Source: Pseudeuparius sepicola (Eukaryota > Arthropoda > Insecta > Coleoptera > Anthribidae). Taken from it: DNA of 64,000 nucleotides. Below the pieces are notes generated by a model. That model searched no databases. It was not told the DNA's origin and saw only the letters and a list, made by a program, of their open reading frames with translations. The position numbers and the translations under genes were made by a program. The first letter of the stretch is position 1. Each line of letters begins with the position of its first letter. Shown one piece after another: positions 13,201 through 25,200 of the stretch. The DNA lies in contig OY987298.1 in the NCBI GenBank assembly GCA_963920635.1, positions 142,388,257-142,452,256 of the forward strand, given 5' to 3'.

Positions 13201-16200
13201 TGGCCAAATTCGAACTCGAAAATTTTTGGTCTTTTACACCTCTCGTTTCACTTATCCTGGGACACACTGTATATTTAAATTGCCGCCATTGTAGGTATTT
13301 CCTCTGAATTAGATTAAATGTAATGCTGACGTAGGTATGTCTAAAAAATTGGAGAGCATCAATTAAACAGTATGTCAAAAATTTCTTTAAATTTGTTTCT
13401 TAGTTTTTTTTATCAAATGGTATTGTACCTCGGGCCACGACAATTGTACCATGAACCATAACAAACTCTAATAGGTAAATAATATTTTAACACACGTAAC
13501 ATAGAATTACCTACTTAGTTGTGAAAAATTAACCACAAAAAACATAAAAGAATAAAAAATAAAGTAAAGAAACATTTAATTTATATTTTTGTCAATAATG
13601 TACAACTCAGAACATCTTATAAATATATTAACCTTTACATAACCTACAAAAAGCTTGTTAGCATTTCAATTGTTACGTACAACACAAATTTGAACCGAAC
13701 TAGGTAATTAAAATCCTTTTAGAAATTTGAATAATGTTAAATAGGACTATACTTTTTTGTTGCCACTGTAAATATCACTCGAACACACCACCATTCCTTT
13801 TGAACATTTAAAACTAGGTGGATAAGTTACCATAATAACTGAACAGAGTCTGCAACAGGGATATCAACATTTAGGTTTGATAGGCAATATGAAATAGAGC
13901 CCTGGCCCAAGGTACAAGATAGCCCGAGATACAGGCTTTTGAGAATTTGAATTTAGCTTCGAATAATAATACTGGCCACATCGTAATCGGCGCAAAAAGT
14001 TACAAATCTTTCCCAAATTAACCCATTTAAAAATAAGAGAGTTAGCAATAGTGAACACTAATTTGAATTAACAGCCTGATGAGGTAACTTCTCGTGTAAC
14101 TTCATAATATGTGGCATTTGAACTTTTGCTGCATTACCCTGAACGATAAGAACAATAAATAGCTAGTTTACGGCTGTGTAGTTATACTTAGTAGATAAAA
14201 TAACGAGTTTTTTAGCCAGAAAGGTATATATTAACTTCTTTTTATAATACCAAGCTTTCGGTCTACTTCGTGACCTTCATCAGGGCTAGAAAAATTTTAA
14301 ATTATTAGAAAATATTGAGAAAAGGTTGAAATTTTACTCACAATTATGTTGAAGTTTTACCAATATTAAAACCAGATAGATTTTAGGTTGAAAAGGGCCA
14401 GAAAAAGGTTTTGACATAATTTCGTTAGAAAATTTTATACCGTCAATTTTGTTTGTAATTGTTTTTTTTTTGTTAATAAGGTAATTTAGTTTCAAAAAAC
14501 AAAAGATAAAATTATGATAAGAAAAAATGTTTTTTAGGTTATCATCATTAAAGGAATAAAAAGGTTATATATGTCAAGTCAAAAAGTGTCAGAAAACTTG
14601 GTGTGATACAAGGTTAGAAATAACCTTAGTGTGATATAAGGTTATAAATCTTTCCCAAATTAACCCATTTAAAAATAAGAAAGTTAGCAATAGTGAACAC
14701 TAATTTGAATTATAACAGCCTGATGAGGTAACTTCTCGTGTAACTTCATAATATGTGGCATTTGAACCTTTGCTGCATTACCCTGAACGATAAGAACAAT
14801 AAATAGCTAGTTTACGGCTGTGTAGTTATACTTAGTAGATAAAATAACGAGTTTTTAGCCAGAAAGGTATATATTAACTTATTTTTATAATACCAAGCTT
14901 TCGGTCTACTTCGTGACTTTCATCAGGGCTAGAAAAATTTGAAATTATTAGAAAATATTGAGAAAAGGTTTAAATTGTACTCACAATTATGTTGAAGTTT
15001 TACCAATATTAAAACCAGATAGATTTTAGGTTGAAAAGGGCCAGAAAAAGGTTTTTACATAATTTCGTTAGAAAATTTTATACCGTCAATTTTGTTTGTA
15101 ATTGTTTTTTTTTGTTAATAAGGTAATTTAGTTTCAAAAAAACAAAAGATAAATTTATGATAAGAAAAAATGTTTTTTAGGTTATCATCATTAAAGGAAT
15201 AAAAAGGTTATATGTATAAAAAGGTTATATGTATAAAAAGGTTATATGTATATATAACGAAGACAAAATAATAGTAATTGCCCCCCTCCCCCGCACAAGC
15301 ATGTGGTTGCTTCTGGGGTACTCCTAGTTTGGACTATTGTGAGGGTGAGAATTATTATTATTATTACTATTATTATTATGTCAAGTTAAAAAGTGTCAGA
15401 AAACTTGGTGTGATACAAGGTTAGAAATAACCTTAGTGTGATATAACGTTATGTTACAATAATCTGGAAATCTAAATTTTTATATAATTATTATAAGATG
15501 TAAGAGTTACAATGAAATATTAATAGATGTATTGTTATTAGAATTATTTAAAGATAAAATAAAACAGTAAGTATATGGAACTTAAATCTTTGATGTCAGT
15601 TCTTTTATTTATTGACTTGTTATCATTATTAATATCAACCATTTCAAGAAATAATCTTTTATTATAGAGAAAAAAATCTTAATAAAAGATTATTTCTTGA
15701 AATGGTTATAGAGAAAAAAATCTCAATAAAAGATTATTTCTTAAATGGTTGAAATTAATAATGATAACAAGTCAATAAATAAAAGAACTGACATCAAAGA
15801 TTTAAGTTCCATATACTGTTTTATTTTATCTTTAAATAATAATTCTAATAACAATACATCTATTAATATTTCATTGTAACTCTTACATCTTATAATAATT
15901 ATATAAAAATTTGGATTTCCAGATTATTGTAACATAACCTTATATCACACTAAGGTTATTTCTAACCTTGTATCACACCAAGTTTTCTGACACTTTTTGA
16001 CTTGACATATAACCTTTTTATTCCTATAATGATGATAACCTAAAAAACATTTTTTCTTATCATAAATTTATCTTTTGTTTTTTGAAACTAAATTACCTTA
16101 TTAACAAAAAAAAAACAATTACAAACAAAGTTGACGATATAAAATGTTCTAACGAAATTATGTAAAAACCTTTTTCTGGTCCTTTTCAACCTAAAATCTA

Positions 16201-19200
16201 TCTGAAGGTCACGAAGTAGACCGAAAGCTTGGTATTATAAAAAGAAGTTAATATATACCTTTCTGGCTGAAAAACTCGTTATTTTATCTACTAAGAATAA
16301 GAACAATGATTTAAAAAATTATACATTATACCTATATTTGTTTCAGATATGATTCAGATGTTTTCCGACCGTACGGTCGCGTCTACAAACAGAAAACAAA
16401 CTACACCCTCCCTACCGTTGAAAAAATCCGGAAAAGATCCGGGAAAATCGCGTGGCAAGTCTCGAACTGCCACACGTCGAGCCAACGAGAAGACCTCTAC
16501 GCAAAACTACGCCAGAAAATCCGAATAGACGTTTACGGCAGGTGCGGCAAACTCTATTGTCCAAGAAACGAGTCCGAGAGTTGCTGGAAGAAGATAGAGA
16601 CTAAATATAAGTTTTACCTCTCCTTCGAAAATTCGTTTTGCGAGGATTACGTCACCGAAAAATTGTATAACGCGCTGAAATACGACGTAGTACCTATAGT
16701 CTACGGAGGGGCGGACTACGACGTCGTAGCACCGCCGCACTCTGTGATAGACGTTAAAAAGTTTGAAACAGTTGACAGCTTGGTGAAATTCATCGAGGAT
16801 TTGGATAGGCATCCGGAAAAGTACCTGGAATATTTTAGGTGGAAACACGATTATGTGATAGACACTAGTCCTCAGCCGGTGTTGTGCGAGTTGTGCAAAA
16901 AGTTGCATAGTGTTGAAGAAAGTGATGTTAAAGTTTACGGAGATATAAGTGAGTGGTGGACAGGACCTGTTCGAAATTACAAGTGTAAAACGGGTAATGA
17001 GTTGCCAAATATTATACCTCGTGTTATCTCAGCGTAGTATTTTGGTTGTTTTATTTTACGATAGCGGATTGATCGAGAGCTAGTGACAGATTTTTGGTGG
17101 TCATTTTAGTCAGCCTTTCAGAGGGCATTATGCGTAGGTACGTGTATAGTTATGATAAGGTATGTATCAGAGAGTCGTCCTGGGTTCTTCATTTCTTCGC
17201 AAACTGCGTTTGGTTTTAATCAGGCTGTCATGTGTTTTAAAATGAAGTTCAAAATAAAAAAAATCCTCTGAAAACAACAAGAAAAAATCCTGTAGTTCAG
17301 ATGTGACACATTTGGGGATTTTATTTTTCTGTAAAACCGCTAATCAAATAAAATTTCTCTTTACATAATATACGTAAAAAATAAAGAAAAAAAATGTTTT
17401 TACAGACAGACACTAAAAATATTCACAAACAAAGAAGTTATGGCTTATTTAAAAAACGCTACTAAACGAGAAACGCCCTGTATCTCCCAAACGAATTGCG
17501 ATATCAGATGGCGGCATTCGACTTTTCTCGAACATTAAGCACTGGACACCTTGGCTACTTTTTGTATACATCTTCGGGAAACAAGAAAAACGCCACAAAA
17601 GGATCCAATTTAACTTTTTAAATTTTAGAAAAAAATTATAAATATGAAAGTTGTAAGAAATTTCCTTGCGATCTCAATGCACTGCTCAGAAAAACAATTA
17701 TTGTTGAAAGTCGCATTTTTCAAATATAGACAAAACATAATTTTGTAAATGAATCATCCTCTATATTATTAGATATTTGAAATCTACGAAAAATTGCCAG
17801 TCCATTATGTGTTAGGTATATAATATCTACTCGAACCGTTTTCCAGCCCATATAGCATCTAATATTTTTGGAATATGCAAAATAAGTTTCTAATGTGCAA
17901 AAAATATTCCCCCATATTTATAAAACATTGTTACAATATTTACGAAATATGTTCAGTAACTGCATATACCCAAGATATTTTTTAATCGAAGATACAAATA
18001 TAATTTGTTAGATGAATGTACAAAAATGATGTTTGTTTGTTTTGAATAAGAAGGGATATTTCCACAATATCTTGTGTAACGTACTCCTAACTTAGTTATA
18101 ATTTATAATTTACAAATTGAACATTTAACTTAAGTACATTACAGGCACGTTCACCTTAGGAATGTGCAATTTTGGAATATTGCTGAAACATGCCAAATAG
18201 TTTATGAATGTTCACAAATGGTTGTATACAAGATATACTTATCTTATGAATGTTCAGGAGTGGCAATAACTGAAATATCTTATTTTGGAATGTTGTTGGA
18301 ACCTATTTTATATTAGATTTACATGGTGGATGTTTTAAAACGTAACTTATTCCTAGTTCTATGACTTCACCGAGATTCTAGCTTACACTATTTTTAGGTA
18401 ATATTTCCAAATACGTCGATGGCTGAGTTAGTCAGAGCGTTGAACTTGTAAATCAATGGTCGTAGGTTCGAACCCTGCAACTGGTGTTAGCGTTTTTTTT
18501 TTAAATTTTATATACAGTGTGTTTCACTTCAAGTCGAGACAATTCATTATTTTTTTTTACGGGTTGACCGATTTTCGAAAACTTTTTTTTTTAATATAGT
18601 GCTCCAAAAGATTACATTTTGAAACTATTTTTTTCAGATTCGTTTTTTCCATGACCTACTACTATCAAAATTATACCCCCAAAAACTGCAAAAGTACATT
18701 AGGCATTTTTTAGGAAAAAACTGAATAGCACAGTCGCATTGGCCATACCCACAAACACCGAGATATATTTTAAAATTATTTCTTTGCGGTTTGATTAGGG
18801 CTCACATAAGCCATCAATTCCCACGATTTCATGGCCCTGCCTTAGACGGGGCGTTCGCATTAAAAATACAAAAATCGAAAAAAACGATTTTTCTCTTGGT
18901 GTTTTTTTTACATTTTTTTCTACAATTTTAACTTATGCCTATTAAAAAACATAAATAATATTAAATTTTATATTAGAGAGCATCCTGGATACGTGGATAC
19001 CAATCAATTTTTAATTTTTTTCAAATAAGAAAAAGGGCGCTTTTTATTGAAAATACTTTCTAAAATTTAATATTGTTTATGTTTTTTAATAGGCATGAGT
19101 TAAAAATGTAGAAAAAAATGTAAAAAAACACCAAGAGAAAAATCGATTTTCTTCGATTTTTGCGTCGCTTAGACTAACAAATCAGGGAGAGAAGCTGGGT

Positions 19201-22200
19201 CTGGTCAAAATAATGTAACAGCAAGAGAGATGCAACATCGTTTACACGGCCAACGAATCAGAACGCTCCATTTCAGCTAGCTATGCACGGATAAGCCATA
19301 GGCGTCGCCCACTGGAATAACTCGTAGTTAATAATCCAGCCCTTGAAATATGCAAAATTGAATGCATATAAATAAGCAAGCAAGAGCAAGTAAACAATAA
19401 TTTATTTGCTTCTAGATGTCTTAGTGATATTGAATTAAAAAAGAGCTTGAATGGTCATATACTTCATATCAGACCCCTTTTAGCTACCTGCCCATGGCCC
19501 CATGGGTAAAATAAACACGTTCCCCTTTCCCCTCTACCGCCAATTTTTGTTTGTTGCCGCTTCATAAAATATGCTTTACATGGCAATCGATTTTGACATA
19601 ATGTCAAACCACGAAACCACCATCAATATGGTGGCAATTTCAAAAAACTACCATTAAGTTAAGAAAAGTGACGTTAAATGACGATGTACCACAAAAGGTT
19701 GTTTAGAATGTCATTTTCTTAGACAGGGAAAAAGAGAGGACGCCTAACAGCGCTCGCGCCCGTGTTACCGACTGCCACATCGCACGATAATTATATAAAA
19801 ATTTGGATTTCCAGATTATTGTAACATAACCTTATATCACACTAAGGTTATTTCTAACCTTGTATCACACCAAGTTTTCTGACACTTTTTGACTTGACAT
19901 ATAACCTTTTTATTCCTATAATGATGATAACCTAAAAAACATTTTTTCTTATCATAAATGTATCTTTTGTTTTTTGAAACTAAATTACCTTATTAACAAA
20001 AAAAAAACAATTACAAACAAAATTGACGATATAAAATGTTCTAACGAAATTATGTAAAAACCTTTTTCTGGTCCTTTTCAACCTAAAATCTATCTGAAGG
20101 TCACGAAGTAGACCGAAAGCTTGGTATTATAAAAAGAAGTTAATATATACCTTTCTGGCTGAAAAACTCGTTATTTTATCTACTAAGAATAAGAACAATG
20201 ATTTAAAAAATTATACATTATACCTATATTTGTTTCAGATATGATTCAGATGTTTTCCGACCGTACGGTCGCGTCTACAAACAGAAAACAAACTACACCC
20301 TCCCTACCGTTGAAAAAATAAACACGTTCCCCTTTCCCCTCTACCGCCAATTTTTGTTTGTTGCCGCTTCATAAAATATGCTTTACATGGCAATCGATTT
20401 TGACATAATGTCAAACCACGAAACCACCATCAATATGGTGGCAATTTCAAAAAACTACCATTAAGTTAAGAAAAGTGACGTTAAATGACGATGTACCACA
20501 AAAGGTTGTTTAGAATGTCATTTTCTTAGACAGGGAAAAAGAGAGGACGCCTAACAGCGCTCGCGCCCGTGTTACCGACTGCCACATCGCACGACAGGCC
20601 AGTGGCGTAGCATAAAACACGTTCTTAGACAATATCACAAAAATGTTAAAAACGAAAAGGTAGTTAATTTTGACTTACATGTAATTTGAAATATTGGTAT
20701 TTAGTTGCAGATAATTTCCCAAATATGAAGCTAGCGTCAAAAGACCTGAAATATATTTATTTGGGGCGATTTCGAATCAATCAAAATAAAATAAATAATG
20801 CACGCCCATGAAAACCAGCCCATATTTTATAAAACTATCATAATCAATTAAGAAATTTTCAATAAAAACAATGTTAAAAAATAATTATATATTGGTCCTA
20901 TTTACAGACAAAACAATGCACTTTATTACTAAAAAGTAGAAGGAATTTGAAGAAGTTATATTGAGAAAAAATAAAGTTTTAGGGCATCTTTCAAAGATAG
21001 CTTGTTAAATATTTACCTGTGAAACTAAATCCCGGGCTGCTGCTTTTCACTTCTGCTTTTGCAACCAAACGCTGAACAATTCACCATCGTAAGAGTATAT
21101 TTTCCCCTTAATCACTGTAATCACCTTAATTCACGTATGAGCGTGAAAGCAGCAACGAATTTTCTAGCAACGGATTTGTTGCGCGTCGCGCGGTGGTTCC
21201 CGCGGGCGGGACAATACCGCCTGCATGGATAGTCTAGGCCGCCAGTTCTTTCAAAAAACAAAAAACGTACGTATTTTAATTTGCATGGAAAATTGTCCTG
21301 CGGGAAATGGATGATATGTTCTGAGAATCTCAGAATTTGCTTCCCTCAACTTACCCCATTTTCACCCCTCTATCCGAAAACATAAAAAAACCGTGCAAAT
21401 GCGCATTTTAACTTGTATGAAAATTTTTTTTGCGGAAAATGGATGCTAATAGGTCCCTTTGAATGTTCTGAGAATATCAGAATTTGCTTCCCTCAACTTA
21501 CCCCCTGTTCACCCCCCAATCCGAAAACATAAAAAAAACCGTGCAAATGCGCATTTTAAATTGCAGGACAAGTTTTCCTGCATGAAATGGATGCTAATAG
21601 GTTCTTTCGAATGTTCTGAGAATCTCAGAATTTGCTTCCCTCAACTTACCCCATTTTCACCCCTCAATCCGAAAAATTAAAAAACCGTGCAAATGCGCAT
21701 TTTCAATTGCAGGAAAAATTTTCCTGCGGGAAATGGATGCTAATAGGCCCCCTCGTATATTCTGAGAATCTCAGAATTTGCTTCCCTCGACTTACCCCCT
21801 TTTCATCCCTGAATCCGAAAACATAAAAAAACCGTGCAAATGCGCATTTTAACTTGTTTGAAAAAATTTTTGGCGGAAAATGGATGCTAATAGGTCCCTT
21901 TGAATGTTCTGAGAATATCAGAATTTGCTTCCCTCAACTTACCCCCTGTTCACCCCCAATCCGAAAACATAAAAAAACCCGTGCAAATGCGCATTTTAAA
22001 TTGCAGGAAAAATTTTCCTGCGGGGAATGGATGCTAGTAGGCCAACTCGTATGTTCTGAGAATCTCAGAATTTGCTTCCCTCTACTTACCCCATTTTCAC
22101 CCCTCAATCCGAAAACATAAAAAAACCGTGCAAATGCGCATTTTAAATTGCAGGAAAAATTTTCCTGCAGGAAATGGATGCTAATAGGCCCCCACGTATG

Positions 22201-25200
22201 TTCTGAGAATATCAGAATTTGCTTCCCTCAACTTACCCCATTTTCACCCCTCAATCCGAAAAATTAAAAAACCGTGCAAATGCGCATTTTAACTTGGAGG
22301 AAAAATTTTCCTGCGGGAAATGGATGCTAGTAGGCCACCTCGTATGTTCTGAGAATCTCAGAATTTGCTTCCCTCAACTTACCCCCTTTTCATCCCTGAA
22401 TCCGAAAACATAAAAAAAACGTGCAAATGCGCATTTTAACTTGTATGAAATTTTTTTTTGCGGAAAATGGATGCTAATAGGTCCCTTTGAATGTTCTGAG
22501 AATATCAGAATTTGCTTCCCTCAACTTACCCCCTGTTCACCCCCCAATCCGAAAACATAAAAAAAAAACGTGCAAATGCGCATTTTAAATTGCATGAAAA
22601 ATTTTCCTGCGGGAAATGGATGCTAATAGGCCCCCACGTATGTTCTGAGAATCTCAGAATTTGCTTCCCTCAATTTACCCCATTTTCACCCCTCAATCCG
22701 AAAACATAAAAAAAAACGTGCAAATGCGCATTTTAACTTGTATGAAAAATTTTCCTGCGGGAAATGGATGCTAATAGGTTCCTTCGAATGTTCTGAGAAT
22801 ATCAGAATTTGCTTCCCTCAACTTACCCCATTTTCATCCCTGGATCCGAAATCATAAAAAAACGTGCAAATGCGCATTTTAACTTGCTTGCAAAATTTTC
22901 CTGCGGGAAATGGACGCTAATAGGCCCCCATGTATGTTCTGAGAATCTCAGAATTTGCTTCCCCCCAACTTACCCCATTTTCACCCCTTCATCCGAAAAC
23001 GTAAAAAAACGTGCAAATGCGCATTTTAACTTGCATGAAAAATTTTCCTGCGGGAAATAGATGCTAATAAGCCCCCTCGTATGTTCTGACAATATCAGAA
23101 TTTGCTTCCCTCAACTTACCCCCTTTTCATCCCTGAATCCGAAGACATAAAAAAAAACGTGCAAATGCGCATTTTAACTTGCATGCAAAATTTTCCTGCG
23201 GGAAATGGACGCTAATAGGCCCCCTTGTATGTTCTGAGAATCTCAGAATTTGCTTCCCCCAACTTACCCCATTTTCACCCCTCCATCCGAAAACGTAAAA
23301 AAACGTGCAAATGCGCATTTTAACTTGGAGGAAAAATTTTCCTGCGGGAAATGGATGCTAGTAGGCCAACTCGTATGTTCTGAGAATCTCAGAATTTGCT
23401 TCCCTCAACTTACACCCTTTTCATCCCTGAATCCGAAAACATAAAAAAACCGTGCAAATGCGCATTTTAGCTTGTATGAAAACTTTTTTGCGGAAAATGG
23501 ATGCTAATAGGTCCCTTTGAATGTTCTGAGAATATCAGAATTTGCTTCCCTCAACTTACCCCATTTTCACCCCTCAATCCGAAAACGTAAAAAAACGTGC
23601 AAATGCGCATTTTAACTTGCATGAAAAATTTTCCTGCGGGAAATAGTTGCTAATAAGCCCCCTCGTATGTTCTGAGAATATCAGAATTTGCTTCCCTCAA
23701 CTTACCCCATTTTCACCCCTCAATCCGAAAACGTAAAAAAACGTGCAAATGCGCATTTTAACTTGCATGAAAAATTTTCCTGCGGGAAATAGTTGCTAAT
23801 AAGCCCCCTCGTATGTTCTGAGAATATCAGAATTTGCTTCCCTCAACTTACCCCCTTTTCATCCCTGAATCCGAAAACATAAAAAAATCGTGCAAATGCG
23901 CATTTTAACTTGTATGAAAATTTTTTTTGCGGAAAATGGATGCTAATAGGTCCCTTTGAATGTTCTGAGAATATCAGAATTTGCTTCCCTCAACTTACCC
24001 CCTGTTCACCCCCCAATCCGAAAACAAAAAAAAAACGTGCAAATGCGCATTTTAAATTGCATGGAAAATTTTCCTGCGGGAAATGGATGCTAATAGGCCC
24101 CCACGTATGTTCTGAGAATCTCAGAATTTGCTTCCCTCAACTTACCTCATTTTCACCCCTCAATCCGAAAACATAAAAAAAACGTGCAAATGCGCATTTT
24201 AACTTGTATGAAAAATTTTCCTGCGGGAAATAGTTGCTAATAAGCCCCCTCGTATGTTCTGAGAATATCAGAATTTGCTTCCCTCAACTTACCCCATTTT
24301 CACCCCTCAATCCGAAAAATTAAAAAACCGTGCAAATGCGCATTTTAACTCCTTAATCTAAGCACGAATCCAAAGTTTCGGCGCGAAAATCGAATTCTGC
24401 GTTTCCACTCAACGAAACGGCTAAGTCCACACAAGAGGCGAACAGGGAATCAAAGTTGATTTCTGCAAAAATTGTTATAGAGAAAAGACGTTTAGATCCT
24501 TAATCTAAGCACGAATCCAAAGTTTCGGCGCGAAAATCCGAAATAGGCTTCTCCACGCAACGAAACGTCCAAGTCCACACAAGGGGCGAACAGGGAATCA
24601 AAGTTGATTTCTGCAAAATATGTTGTAGAGAAAAGACGTTTAGATCCTCAATCTAAGCACGAATCCAAAGTTTCGGCGCGAAAATCGAAATCTGCGTTTC
24701 GATTCACTGTTCGCCTCTTGTCTGGACTTAGCCGTTTCGTTGAGTGGAAACGCAGATTTCGATTTTCGCGCCGAAACTTTGGATTCGTGCTTAGATTGAG
24801 GATCTAAACGTCTTTTCTCTACAACATATTTTGCAGAAATCAACTTTGATTCCCTGTTCGCCCCTTGTGTGGACTTGGACGTTTCGTTGCGTGGAGAAGC
24901 CTATTTCGGATTTTCGCGCCGAAACTTTGGATTCGTGCTTAGATTAAGGATCTAAACGTCTTTTCTCTATAACAATTTTTGCAGAAATCAACTTTGATTC
25001 CCTGTTCGCCTCTTGTGTGGACTTAGCCGTTTCGTTGAGTGGAAACGCAGAATTCGATTTTCGCGCCGAAACTTTGGATTCGTGCTTAGATTAAGGAGTT
25101 AAAATGCGCATTTGCACGGTTTTTTAATTTTTCGGATTGAGGGGTAAAAATGGGGTAAGTTGAGGGAAGCAAATTCTGATATTCTCAGAACATACGAGGG

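Larger units (their letters stand above)
14004..16296. repeat. Composite tandem/inverted repeat before FucT exon 2
   Basis: A unit of about 642 bp (14004-14645) is repeated directly (14646-15470, expanded by an inserted retroposon tail), continues to about 15665, then is followed by a reverse-complement copy (about 15700-16296). The centre is a hairpin around 15640-15740. The right arm ends only 50 bp before the fucosyltransferase exon 2 acceptor. No ORF. Confidence 0.8.

Noticed and set aside
18413..18486. Functional tRNA-Thr gene
   Set aside because: The acceptor stem cannot pair in any register I tried.
24604..24843. Identical-start 67-codon frames on opposite strands
   Set aside because: They are mirror images across the palindrome axis near 24724.
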